Assembly (NCBI GenBank): GCA_022836615.1
Contig: MU405212.1
Location: 558,001 to 622,000, forward strand
DNA: 64,000 nucleotides
Reading direction: 5' to 3'
Source of the DNA: Annulohypoxylon bovei var. microspora
Taxonomy: Eukaryota; Ascomycota; Sordariomycetes; Xylariales; Hypoxylaceae
Notes under the pieces: model-generated
What the model was told of the DNA's origin: nothing
Database searches by the model: none
What the model saw: only the letters and a program-made list of their open reading frames with translations
Program-made: the position numbers and the translations under genes
Part shown: positions 32,370 to 43,179 of the stretch, one piece after another
Layout of the letters: the number at the start of each line of letters is the position of its first letter
Position numbering within the stretch: the first letter of the stretch is position 1

Positions 32370-35300
32370 TTACAAATAAAGTGATTGAGCAGCCACGATA
32401 TCGCGACGAATTTTGGCTAAGCTCTCCTCGAACTTGGTCGTCAACTCTTCGCTACCCATAACCTTTCCTGCTTGTGCCATTTGTCGAAGTAGCTCCTCCA
32501 GTCGGCGGAATAGGCGGATCAAGGAACCCTCGTACGCATCCGTCATTTTGCTGGAGTCATTGTTAGTCTATAGAATAATTAACAATATTGAATCTCACCT
32601 ACCAAACATCAGCAAAGGATTTTCCATTCGCCCAGGCATAGACAGTCTCCATGAGTTGGTATTTCAAGCTTTGAGCATACTCTTCTTCATTGACGTCGAG
32701 TTTACTCTCTTGGCTAACTTTAGCGATGATTCGGGCTTGAGCCTGCACCTGCGAAAACGTCTTCGCTAGCTCTTCAGGTAAGGGTTGTGCTTCGACCTTC
32801 TCTTCGAAGATGAAAACGCTGAGAATAGCAGCACATATTTCTGGAGATAGTTCGTTGAAAAATCGGTTGAACAGAAGCTCGGACAACAGTAACTCGTGGC
32901 CATCTGTGGAAGAAATTTCACAAGCTACGCGAGCCTTCATCTGGACGACCTCGGATTCGTTGATGAAGCCAAGGCGGCGGAGAACTCGTTTCCTCGACTT
33001 GAGTTCATCTAGCTGCGCAATAGAGTGGGCCTTAGCGATCGTCTTCTTGAGAGCTTTGATCTCGTCGTTTCGAGCAATCTTTGCCGAATACTGCTCCCAG
33101 AGTCCTTGTAACATGGGCGAACCGTGGAGCGGATTTGCTAATAGTCGTGACTCGAGAACCTCGATCTTGCGGAGTAGCTTCTTGAATGAGTCGTCTGTGA
33201 TATTCATGTTCTCGATAGGATCCAGAACGGGTAGACCATCGGGGAAGCGGCGCTCAACCTCCTTAAGCGACTTGAGAAGCTGTTTACGAACAGATTCGAC
33301 GTCCTCTCGTGTCTTCACCTCCTTTGGCATGAACACTCGGATCTGACTAAGAGCCTTCATACATGTGAGCATGCAAGGGATGGCTTCGAACATGCTGTCC
33401 TTGTTGGGGTCACTGGCCCGAGCCCCTTCCGGCATCTCTGTCGAGGGGTTCGGAGGCCCGAAGGGATCACAAGTTGGGTCGAGGCGAAGGAATACGTCCA
33501 AGAAACATGACTCTTGTGGCGGATACTCCTTTTCGCCAAACTTTGGTTCTTTGCGCTTCGTAACGTTCACGATAACGCCCCAGCCAAAGTCCTTGCCGGT
33601 CTTCGGGTTAGCGATGTGCACAAGTCTTCCTGGTTGGAGATAGTCGATACAGTAGTTCGGGTGCTGGATGACTGCTAGCATGTCCTTGGTATACTGTGAG
33701 ATTTGCTGACGCAAACCATGATAATCCTTGATCGTGGCCTCGTCGGGGATCACCATTTCATCTCGTGTTTTCTGTAGCTTCATCAACTCGTGCTCCAGAC
33801 CGGCAACGCTGGCGGTGTTCTGGAACTGGAAAAAACAGTTCTCTAACATGAATTCGGGGTTAATAGCATCGATTCGAAGTAGATTCAGAACCATGTTGTA
33901 GCCTAGGTAGAAAGCAGAATTGAGACGATCCTGCTGGCCGACAACAATGTTTTTCGCCGTTTCCGGTTCCATCTTGTCGTCAATCATCATGATAACTATA
34001 CCACGTTCGTCGAGACCTCTACGACCTGCGCGTCCAGACATCTGGATGTACTCAGACGGGGTCAACGGCCTGACAGACTTACCATCAAACTTCGTGACTT
34101 TAGTAAAGACGACGGTTTTTGCTGGCATGTTCAAACCGATAGAGAAGGTTTCGGTCGCGAATAGAACTTTGATGAGACCTTCCTGGAACAAGATTTCGAT
34201 CGTTTCCTTGAGAATTGGCAGAAGACCGGAGTGATGGACGCCGATTCCCTTCTCCAAAAGCGGAAGAATGTTTTGGATTTGTGGAAGCTCACGGTCCTCT
34301 TCCGATAAAGACTCAATGGCGCTCGAAAATACTTTCCGTACCATGGCCTTCTCGCTTTCGTCGTTGAATGCGAACTTCGATGTTGTCAAGGCCATCATTT
34401 CGCACTCCCGCTTGCTGAAGTTGAACACAATGACTGGATTGAAATTCTTGTTCATAATCATCTTAACAATCTTCTGAATGTCGGCTGAGGCACTGTCATT
34501 GTTTCCTCCCTTGAACGGCTTCTTGTGCTTTCCCTTACCCCTCGACTTGGACTCGGCGTCGTTAGCTTCGGTCGCCGCCTTGCGGTCTTCGATCAACTTC
34601 ATGGTCTTGTTAAAGTTGTGCTCTCGGAAGACACCCTTCTCATCCACAACCAAGAATATGCCTGTGCCACCAGATGGGAAGAAGTAGTTTTGTAGGGGAG
34701 TAGGTCTAAAATCGGTATAGACAACATGGCAAGCTTGTCGGTGAATTTTCGCGATCCATTCGGCGAATTGGAAAGCGTTGGGGATGGTGGCAGATAAGAA
34801 CACGTATCGGACCTTGTCCGGTAGGAGAATAATCGTCTCTTCCCAGACCACACCACGCGACTTGTCTCGCATGTAGTGAATCTCGTCGAAAACAACCCAG
34901 GCTACCTCTCGCATAATCTCGGATCCTCGATACAACATAGATCGCAAGATTTCGGTTGTCATAACGAGACAACTGGCAGTAGGATTTATGGTAACATCAC
35001 CGGTCATGAGACCGACATCACCGAAAGCCTCGTTGAATTCTCGGTACTTCTGGTTACTCAATGCCTTGATGGGACTGGTGTAGATGACTCGTTGGTTCTG
35101 CTTGAGACAGTGTGCGATGGCATACTCGGCCACGACAGTCTTTCCGGCACTCGTATGCGCTGACACCAGGACACTCTCATCTCGTTCGATGGAGGAGATC
35201 GAGAGGCGCTGGAAGGGGTCGAGCGTGAATGGCCAAGTTCGTGCAGGGTTCGCGGGTGGTTTGTGTTCGGATAGTGGGACATATTCATAATCGAGATCTG

Positions 35301-35718
35301 GTGGAAGTGCGACTTGATGCTGAATATTGTGCGACAGAACTAGCGACGCCTCGTCTTTCGTCGGGGCAAATCCAGCTACTGCGCCAACTTCTCTGGATTC
35401 GGCGGTCTCGAATGTGTCTGTCAGTACCGGTTCCGCCACGCCATCTTTTCGTCTGCGTTTGCTGTCTCCGTGACTCTCAGACACAGCCTCCTCAGGACCG
35501 TTTTCCTCTAGCGATAGAGGTTCTAGGTCTGCCATTTCAACCTCTGGCGCAGAGGGAGCCGACGGGGCAGTAATAGAACCATTTTTCATACCACCATCGG
35601 CCTTTCTCTTCTTGCTCTTCTTCTTAGATTTTTGCGGTTTTGAGATCGGGGGTGATTGAGGCTCCGACTGAACCTTGCTGAGAGGTTGTTCCTCAAAGAC
35701 GTCGAAGAGGTCATCCAT
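32370..35718 (-). CDS. MTR4: ATP-dependent RNA helicase Mtr4/Dob1 (TRAMP and exosome cofactor)
   Basis: Two exons on the minus strand (35718-32604 plus one base to 32603; then 32550-32370; intron 52 nt) encode 1098 residues. Ski2-like DExH helicase that feeds RNA to the nuclear exosome within TRAMP. Features: a lysine-rich N-terminal tail (SKKKSKKRK), Walker A AHTSAGKT near residue 190, DEIHYMRD (motif II), SATIPN (motif III), the second RecA domain with IGLNMPAKTVVFTK and QMSGRAGRRG (motif VI), then the arch/KOW insertion and the C-terminal helical domain ending TDAYEGSLIRLFRRLEELLR and DIVAAQSLYL. The C-terminus was recovered by splicing; reading through would end at SFADVW. The protein is complete, and Mtr4 rather than Ski2 follows from the arch and C-terminus. 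Confidence 0.95.
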
Positions 35719-36301
35719 TGTGGGCGACAGATAGATTTTTTATCTCTATCTTCAATCGTAGTGCAATTAGTAAAATGAACGATGAAATTGTTCTTTGTTC
35801 AATCCATCGGCGTCTACAGGTTAGCTTTTGAAAGAACCTGTCGAGTGTTGATTAGTATGGGAGTGTACAAATGACCCGGAATCCGCGCAGAGGTGCGCTG
35901 ATGTTAAGAGATCGTGAACTGTCTTGGAGATCGAAGAAAATAAAATCGGGTCATGGCAGAAAAATAGAAGAAGTGGGACGACAGAAAATAAATCGGCAGG
36001 CGGTGAATTAAAGACTAGCAATTGTTACTTGGTACCTATCTGCGTCACTTGTAGTTTCCTCTAAACCTAGCTGGCCTATCACGTCAATATTTATTATCAG
36101 CCCGAAGATTAGCCACTAGCCCGAGCCCCCCAGCTATGAATCGTTCGATCACCCAATCCAACTTTTAAGCAGCGAAAGCTTGAAGCTCATACAAAACGAA
36201 GCCCTCTCCACTCCTCAACATCGACATAATCACTGTTGTAAATGTACATATGAGTCACGAGCTGGCAAAAGAGACTTCAGAAGACTAATTGACGCAACCA
36301 G
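35719..36301. promoter_or_regulatory. Divergent promoter region MTR4 / COX8
   Basis: 583 bases between two divergent genes. No coding signal; presumably the leaders and promoters of both. Confidence 0.5.
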
Positions 36302-36631
36302 ATGCTCGCCCAACCCGCCGCCCGCGCCAGCCCGCGCATCACCTCCCTCATCAGCCGCCGGGCCTTCCACGCAACCCGCGCTCGTCTATCCTCCCCCTAC
36401 CACTACGCCGAGGGTCCCTACTCGAACTTGCCCTTCAACCCTAAGACGCGCTTCTTCGCCGTCCGATTCTGGGGCTACGTGGGCACCGGTTTCTTCGCCC
36501 CGTTCGGCATCTGCGGTGCGTCATTTCCTCGACTTCCTTTCGCCCGGTCCTCAATATTTGTGACCTGGGCAATAATGTTGTATGCTAACGTTTGCGATGC
36601 AGTCTGGCAAACCAAAAAGCCCAAGGCTTAG
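36302..36631 (+). CDS. COX8: Cytochrome c oxidase subunit VIII (Cox8/VIIc type), mitochondrial
   Basis: Exons 36302-36515 and 36603-36631 (intron 87 nt, CTAAC branch site) give 80 residues. The N-terminus is an Arg/Ser/Ala-rich mitochondrial presequence (about 28 residues), followed by the conserved mature start SSPYHYAEGPYSNLPFNP, one transmembrane helix (FFAVRFWGYVGTGFFAPFG) and the short charged tail VWQTKKPKA. This is the layout of the small nuclear-encoded complex IV subunit of the inner membrane. Without the intron the C-terminus would be lost. It is divergent from MTR4. Confidence 0.9.
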   Translation: MLAQPAARASPRITSLISRRAFHATRARLSSPYHYAEGPYSNLPFNPKTRFFAVRFWGYVGTGFFAPFGICGASFPRLPFARSSIFVTWAIMLYANVCDAVWQTKKPKA

Positions 36632-37184
36632 GGTTCTGGCGAGTGGTCTATGAGAAGGATATGGGAGGCAGGTCTGAAAATTGCATCTTCGGCTGAGCGG
36701 GGACGGCAAGGTGCACGATGCAGGTTGTACATATATACGACAATAGACATTGACGCCGCCACCGAAAACTACTTCATTTGTCTCTATTAAATATGGCACT
36801 ATTAGAATGTGGTGACGTAGTTCTTGTTTGAGGCAAGAGTACACGGATCCAGCAGTTGATTGTGAGGAAGCGGCAAATACACCTCAACCCCAATTAAGAC
36901 CAATTTAAAGGGTAATTAGGTATTAGTAACACTTATAGGATATATTGAGAGGGTTCGATTACTTGTCTTACGTAGGTATGGTATGATATCCTACCCAAAC
37001 TCTCCATTAAACCCTACAGTTCAACAATGTGTAGCAGGTCCTTGCGACGTGTAGTTTGTGTAGTTTGTGTTTCGTTGTTGGATATCTACAGACACGTCTA
37101 TTTTTGTTAATATGTACAGATCGTTGGTATCATTCATCCCTGGCCGTTAATTTACATCCATGTGACTCATTCCCCTTTCCTATA
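36632..37184. other. Convergent 3' spacer COX8 / PPR gene
   Basis: About 550 bases with no coding signal between the 3' ends of two convergent genes. Confidence 0.6.
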
Positions 37185-38987
37185 TCATGCCGTTAACCCC
37201 CTAGAGCGTACGATGAACCTAGGTTCCTCCATGATTCCCGTCAAAAAATTCATCATGAATTCTGAGCTCACTGGATCCAAGTTCCATCTCTGTCTCAGAT
37301 TTTCATATATGTCCAAGAGTTCATCTCGAGACGAACACATAGAGAATGCTCTCAGAATGGCCATCGCCATCCATGTGTTAATGTATAGTCCCTCGGTCCC
37401 GGCGTCGAGGGCGACTAAAAAGGCCTTATATACACTAAGTAGCCTCTGCTCTGACCAGTCAGATCCACGCCCTCCGTGTTTCCCGAATGCCTTGAAAAGC
37501 GCAAGAAAGATTGCGCCGTGGAGATTGACGTTGCATAGTTTCATCTCGTCGAGGAACTGCGCAACCTTGGGGAGATCCCCTAGTCTTGACCCATAGTGGT
37601 TGATCAGGAGGCGGTATGTCTGAAGATCTGGAGAGATCAACGCGGTCTGCTGAAAACTCGATCGCATGTCGGGATGTTTCGTCCCAATTTTTGCGAACAT
37701 CATGAGTACCTTGGTGATAACCTTCTGCATCGTGTAATTGAGGTCCGGCATCACCTCAGTTCCTCGAGCCGACTCTCTCATTTTCTCATACACTCTCTCA
37801 GCAGATGATTCCTCTCCGCATCTTAGGAAACCGGAGATGACGCAGTTCAGTACAGTTGAGTCGATTACTTCGCTAGACTCCACCATCTCCTTATATGCAG
37901 CCCTAACTCCGCTAGAATCCATCTTAAGGCCGAAGAAGTGAATGAGACTGACGTGGTGATATCGATTGAATTGGAAGCCTCGAGTAAGCATTTCCTGGTA
38001 GATCATCTCCGCGAGATTCAATTTACCAGCCTTCGATGCCACGTCGAAGAGAATACTGAACGTTACTTCGGAGCCTCTGATGCCAGCGTCATGTTCCATC
38101 TCACGCCAAATATGAAGCGCCGCCTCAACTTCTACCTCCGTTGATCTCCCAACGTATCGACTCGCAAACGACATGGCGGTATTCCATTCGAGTATAGTCA
38201 AGGGAAAGCCGCTATTCTTTACGTCGGTTACCACGGTGAAATATCGTAGCATAGATTTGGAATTTCTCCGTTCCCCCATGCCTAGGACCGCGAGCAATTG
38301 ATGTCTCAATCTAGCTGTGATTTGCGGCATACGGGGCTCCATGATTGACAGGTACAGCTCGTATACTACGTCTAAGTCGACCGTCGCAGGGCGTCTGAGC
38401 TTAAGAAGCACCGCCTCTTGCAGTTTTTGAATTCTCTCGGCTTGTTCGGGATCCATTTTCTGGTTGTGGCGAACAGACTGGAGGCTAACATCTTCGTCTC
38501 TATCAGAGACCGTAAGATTTGGACCATCAGCAGGCGCATATCTCCGCATGTAAGGGTCCTTTAAAAACACAAGATGCTCCTCTACAGTAGTACCGTCATA
38601 CGATCCAACGATGTCGAGAAGCTCATGTTTCGGCCTGGCTTCTTGCGATGGCGAAGTGTCATCGACAGTGCGCGCAACAGCGTGGTTCCATTTACGGCTG
38701 GGAGGGAAGTTCGAGTTGAAATAGCTGAAACCCAAAGGCCGACCCCGCGGTGTTGCTATCGTTGAACTGAAAGATCTCTTAAGGATAGGAATGCAAGATC
38801 CATTGCGTCCCTTTTTGCTCCGTACTTTACATCTGCAGCCAGCGAGCAAGCTGGTACATATAGTTTCCTTGTAACCATCATGGATTCTTGTGCGATGTAA
38901 TGAGGGTATAAAACCGAAGCTTGGCGAGGGTCTATAAGAGCGTATCGCGCCGTATATCGACCCGTCAATCTGAGTAAGGATTCTCAT
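37185..38987 (-). CDS. Pentatricopeptide-repeat protein, probably mitochondrial
   Basis: Single-exon protein of 600 residues. The basic, Ser-rich N-terminus with KRSFSSTIATPRGR looks like a mitochondrial presequence. The middle and C-terminal parts contain degenerate PPR-like helical pairs: TILEWNTAMSFA, SEVTFSILFDVASKAGKLN with AEMIYQEMLTRGFQFN, STVLNCVISGFLRCGEESS with AERVYEKM, PDLQTYRLLINHYGSRLG and HGAIFLALFKAFGKHGG. Fungal PPR proteins bind organellar RNA and act in mRNA stability, processing or translation. I cannot match it to a named protein such as Cya5 or Aep3. It is head-to-head with the mitoribosomal gene RSM25, which supports a role in mitochondrial gene expression. Confidence 0.78.
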   Translation of the reverse strand: MRILTQIDGSIYGAIRSYRPSPSFGFIPSLHRTRIHDGYKETICTSLLAGCRCKVRSKKGRNGSCIPILKRSFSSTIATPRGRPLGFSYFNSNFPPSRKWNHAVARTVDDTSPSQEARPKHELLDIVGSYDGTTVEEHLVFLKDPYMRRYAPADGPNLTVSDRDEDVSLQSVRHNQKMDPEQAERIQKLQEAVLLKLRRPATVDLDVVYELYLSIMEPRMPQITARLRHQLLAVLGMGERRNSKSMLRYFTVVTDVKNSGFPLTILEWNTAMSFASRYVGRSTEVEVEAALHIWREMEHDAGIRGSEVTFSILFDVASKAGKLNLAEMIYQEMLTRGFQFNRYHHVSLIHFFGLKMDSSGVRAAYKEMVESSEVIDSTVLNCVISGFLRCGEESSAERVYEKMRESARGTEVMPDLNYTMQKVITKVLMMFAKIGTKHPDMRSSFQQTALISPDLQTYRLLINHYGSRLGDLPKVAQFLDEMKLCNVNLHGAIFLALFKAFGKHGGRGSDWSEQRLLSVYKAFLVALDAGTEGLYINTWMAMAILRAFSMCSSRDELLDIYENLRQRWNLDPVSSEFMMNFLTGIMEEPRFIVRSRGLTA

Positions 38988-39545
38988 GAGCTGTCCCGCA
39001 TGTTGGTCTGGTCATGACACCTTCTCTAAGGGGTTGACGGCATGAGTATGACACGAGAGTAGGGGTCTCGGAGTCGCCTTCACAGTTTGAAGTTTTTGTG
39101 ACGAGATGCCCGCCCAATTATCGAAAAATTGATTGCGATTGATTAAAAAAAAACCTACAGGGGTCCCAGCTCCATTACGATAAGATCAGTTACATAATAC
39201 ATGTACATGGGTACTTATTAGAAAAACTTTATTCATATTTCATAAGTACCTTTCAAGTACTACTTTCCATTTTCTGCCAATTCTCATTGGCTACATGACA
39301 TTCCAGTACAAAAGACTACTTGATTATTTGTACCGAGGGGGTCAATGTCAGTACCGGAAAATCGATTGTCCCAATTCTTTAAAGATCCACCTAAGCACTT
39401 GACTGTGCAGCTTTCGCATTGATTTTCGAGGAAAAATCACAGAACATCGAACTTGGCCCCTCGCGAATTCCCAACATAGTGCCAATTGTTGAACTATCGT
39501 CAAATTCTGTGCAGACAAAGGACGCATAGTCCCTAAGGATGCACC
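38988..39545. promoter_or_regulatory. Divergent promoter region PPR gene / RSM25 with CCAAT boxes
   Basis: 558 bases between two divergent genes for mitochondrial-type proteins. CCAAT at 39277-39281 and its reverse ATTGG at 39286-39290 sit 4 bp apart, and a further CCAAT lies at 39482-39486. The HAP/CBC complex binds CCAAT in promoters of respiratory genes in fungi, so joint control is plausible but not shown. Confidence 0.45.
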
Positions 39546-40372
39546 ATGGGCGGTCAAAGGCAGATCAGGCCCGGTAAGGTCTACCAGACCATGACGATTT
39601 TGTTAAACCACCGAATCTTCCCAAAGATCAGAGTCCAACAACCGGTATGGTATAAGGTGGTCGAGTCGATACCCCCTTCCGAAATCCTCGTAAGGCCACT
39701 TCCACCTCAGCATCAGAAGCCAAACCCAAGGGTGCGGAAACCGAGCAGACTATTCCAACCGCAACAATTAACATACGAGGAAGACGAGCTACGGAAGACC
39801 TTCTATAAGGACCATCCTTGGGAGCTGGCAAGGCCGAGGATGATCATTGAGATGGACGGGAAAGACTTGCGGAGATTTGATTGGTCTAAGGGAATAAGAC
39901 AACCTGGAATGCCACTATGCGGAGAATGGTAATCACCCCCAATATTGCTTATTAGGAAAACTTTTAGGAAGTACACCAGGATATGGATTAACAACCTCCT
40001 CACAGTGTCGTTCAACGCCAAATGTGGATGATGCACAACATCCCAGAAATAACAAGAGAGGAAGCATACGATAAGTCACGGCGGGAGTTTTACGAACTAC
40101 GACAGGAGGAGGATGTCGAGCGAAGGGTAGCCCTAGAAGAGGCTCAAATGGTGGGCGCATATTTTGGCAAGTCCTTCTTGCAAGTCGGTGTAGATCTCGA
40201 GGACGACCAGTACGAGAGATGGAAGAAGTGGGCCAGCAAGCAAATCCAAACGGTACAAGCAGAGCGAAACGCAGCATACACCACATTTGGTTCCGAGGAA
40301 GAAGATGCCGACAATATCGACTTAGACGAAGTACTTGCCGAAGAGATAAATTCAGACAGACCTCCCGAATAA
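39546..40372 (+). CDS. RSM25: Mitochondrial small ribosomal subunit protein mS23 (Rsm25)
   Basis: Exons 39546-39928 and 40006-40372 (intron 77 nt) give 249 residues. The product has the fungal Rsm25/mS23 pattern: KVYQTMTILLNHRIFPK near the N-terminus, QPVWYKVVESIPPSEIL, TYEEDELRKTFYKDHPWELA, RPRMIIEMDG, then VVQRQMWMMHNIPEITREEA across the intron and KSRREFYELRQEEDVERRVA. It ends in an acidic tail. It is a structural protein of the mitochondrial small ribosomal subunit. The length is as expected. It shares an upstream region with the divergent PPR gene. Confidence 0.92.
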
Positions 40373-40582
40373 AATTAGACTCGGTAGCATTCATGGATAT
40401 CTCGCATATATTCAATGTAGCACCAACTGTACAAATCTCACATATGTACCACCAAACCCCGTCTGGTCGATTCCGCGACTCTCGTAGAGTCGGTAAATGA
40501 GATGAAAACACAATGCAACGCTTGTTCCTCCTTGAACGATGCTCCTTAACTTCACAATGGGTATCTCTTCTCGAACTTCGAA

Positions 40583-40875
40583 TCATGCCTCTTCCGGCCC
40601 AAGACCTCCTAACTGTTCTATGCGTTGTAGATATGTATGTCGCTATAGCAATTGCGTCAGTAAGCAGCTATATCTCGTATGGTTTAACAACTCACGATAG
40701 CTTTTAGTTTTTCTCTATCCTTCTCTTTGGACGCTCTGTTGACGAGCTGTGATAGAAGGACACATGATTCTTGGTAGTATTTTCGGGCGAAGATGTAAGA
40801 ATGGGTATTATCGAGTTGAACGGCGGTATTCGCCTTTGCCAGCGCCGTTGCCAGCATTGCTTTTGACGAAGGCAT
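40583..40875 (-). CDS. Stand-alone MIT-domain mini-protein
   Basis: Exons 40875-40696 and 40642-40583 on the minus strand (intron 53 nt, CTGAC branch) give 79 residues: MPSSKAMLATALAKANTAVQ, LDNTHSYIFARKYYQESCVL, LSQLVNRASKEKDREKLKAI, RHTYLQRIEQLGGLGPEEA. This is the three-helix MIT fold (microtubule interacting and transport) that binds ESCRT-III tail motifs, as in Vps4, here with almost nothing else attached. In fungal relatives the MIT domain is normally part of a longer protein. An in-frame ATG at 41013 would add 46 residues that look like leader sequence. The second exon is only 60 bp but completes helix 3. It is head-to-head with the Nudix gene. It may be a truncated gene or a genuine small regulator. 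Confidence 0.65.
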
Positions 40876-41256
40876 CTTAACAGGCTCATTCAAGTCGAAA
40901 GATGTTGTTGATGTTATGTTCAGATATAAAACTGAAACTCGTCCAGTGTCAGTGAGTGGTATATGAGGAGATGCGATGATCTGATCTGATACAAGGGGTG
41001 CGGGTACCCGCATATTCGCTTAAGCAGCTGCCAAATGCGTTTATGTGGCGCGGCCCGCCATTCGTCAGACGTTTCCTATAACTTCATATCGACTATAAGT
41101 TCTAGCTTAACTACATATGTATAATTAAGATACTTACCTTAGTGCCAAATTGAATGTAAATTCACATTGTTCTACGTCTCGCTATCCAATTTTCAACTAG
41201 ATTCCTATTGTCGTAGAGAATTGTGAAGTCATTTAGCCAAAAGCTGAACGAGGACG

Positions 41257-42264
41257 ATGGCTAGTGACGGTCATGGGAGGACATACCTCTCACTACTTGA
41301 ATCTTGTGATAAGTAAGCATTATGAAAAGGGGCTTGTACAATATCTAACAAGTCTTACAGTTTCCCATATGATATCGTCCCCGAGGAAGTATACTATCAG
41401 CTATTTCTACCCAACGATGACCAACCTCATGGGTATCTGCTTCCGGAAACAGTCCAGAAGATGCCATGGACGTCTCACTTTCAAGTGAACCACAACCAAC
41501 CCCGGAGCGTCACAGTCCTAGACTCTTCCAAGGGCAAAGACACAGCCAGCGCAATCAACACAGCCTTTTCAGAATTAATCAACATTTGCATCGAGAAAGA
41601 CATCTTCCACGTCATAGACGGGAAGCACAGCGAGCCCTTCGCTATCCTGAGCGCAAAGTACCCAGTTCACATGGAGCGTTTTGCCTCCGCGCTGTTCGGC
41701 ATAACGAGCCAGGGCGCTTACATCACGGCGTACACGAAGACGACCGACGGGTTGATGAAGCTCTGGATCCCGCGCCGCGCAAAGCATCTCTACACGAGCC
41801 CGGGCCTGCTCGACTCGACCGTGGCGGGCGGAATCAGGGACGGAGACAGCCCGCTTGACACCCTGATACACGAGGCAGACGAGGAGGCCTCGCTGCCAGA
41901 AGACCTAGTACGCTCACGCGTGCGCTCCGTAGGCGTGCTAACGTACCTCTGCGTGACGGGCGCCGACTTTCCGGGCGAGAAGGGGCTCGTGATCCCGGAC
42001 ATCATATACGTGCACGACCTCGAGCTTCCGGCCGACGTCACCCCGAAACCGAACGACGACGAGGTCGAAGTGTTCTACTCGATGGCCGTGGAGGAGGTGC
42101 AGAAGGCGCTTCTGAACGACGAGTTCAAGCCGGACTCGGCGGCTGTGCTGATCGACTTCTTTATCAGACATGGGATTATTACGGCGGAGAATGAGAAGGA
42201 TTATATTGAGCTGAATACGCGGTTACACCGGAGACTGCCGTTTAGGACGCCTTTGCAGAGGTAG
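41257..42264 (+). CDS. Nudix hydrolase of the thiamine-pyrophosphokinase-related (DUF4743) type
   Basis: Exons 41257-41312 and 41361-42264 (intron 48 nt) give 319 residues. The N-terminal part (about residues 1-130, with ESCDNFPYDIVPEEVYYQLF and DGKHSEPFAIL) is the DUF4743-type domain. The Nudix fold follows, with SPGLLDSTVAGGIRDGDSP and HEADEEASLPEDLVRSRVRS. Fungal and plant members of this group (Nudix20/24-like, yeast YJR142W) act on oxothiamine- or thiamine-type diphosphates. The Nudix box is relaxed: the first Glu is Asp and the Arg of REUXEE is His, while the metal-binding EE pair is kept. The substrate is therefore inferred only from family. Confidence 0.85.
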
Positions 42265-43179
42265 GGAAATCCTGACTTCGGGGATTGGTTTGGCGTCATT
42301 AACAGCGTAGAGGTATTTCGGTTCTAGACAAGCCACCGTAGGGATTAGAGTTAGCGATAAAGAGCTGCACTCAGGGCTGTTTAGAGACAATTTAATCTTC
42401 GTCAGAACCCTTAGTGTTTGCAATGCTTACCGTTTTACTGATATTCAAATCTACATATGCCTGTGACTGGTCATCGGCGAGTATCAAGAGGTTTGAATAT
42501 CCGTTGGATCATGGAAGTTTTCAAGTATCAAGATTTTTAACACCGACATTATCTTAGTAAGGTAGGCTTAGGGAAAGTTCAGGCAGCTACAACATAGTTT
42601 TGATACTACTTGAGGGTGGACGCAATGTTGGGCAAGCCACAATTTGTCAATGACGTGCGAGGCATCACGAAATACGAGAGGCAAGCCATCATAAGACGTA
42701 CCTCTTACATCGCCACTGTACGATCAAGTATCTTCATGTACTGTGTTTCATTGAGTGCAACTATGAACCGTGCCATTGGATAGTAGGAACCGTGCCTTCA
42801 TGCAAGTTCGTGAGGTCACTAGACTCATCACTATGAAAGGCAGCAATCCCACTCCTCGTCCGCCCTCGTATGGGGCTCATGCAAATTTCCACCCAAAAGT
42901 ATCTTCTCGATCTGCAATGCAATGGAATCAAACGCAACGCGGTGCAACGTGGCCCATATCTCAACCATCATGGATTTTTCCCATGCCATGGTCTGTGAAT
43001 CTCGTGGTGAATACAGGGAACCGTGAACCATGCAGCCGTAACCGAAGAAATATCTCATGCGTAATCGCGCCGAGTGTCAAGTTTGCCTGCGTCAGGAGAT
43101 TCATGTTAGCAATGATCGATACGCCTTGGGAAGTTGAGGTGGCTTAATCACATACCTTACGAGATCCGCGAATTGCCTC
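42265..43179. other. Convergent 3' spacer Nudix / ALG14
   Basis: About 915 bases. ORFs at 42770-43147 (+) and 42831-43058 (-) overlap each other and resemble nothing known. I see no gene here. It is probably 3' UTRs, the ALG14 side being less AT-rich. Confidence 0.55.
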
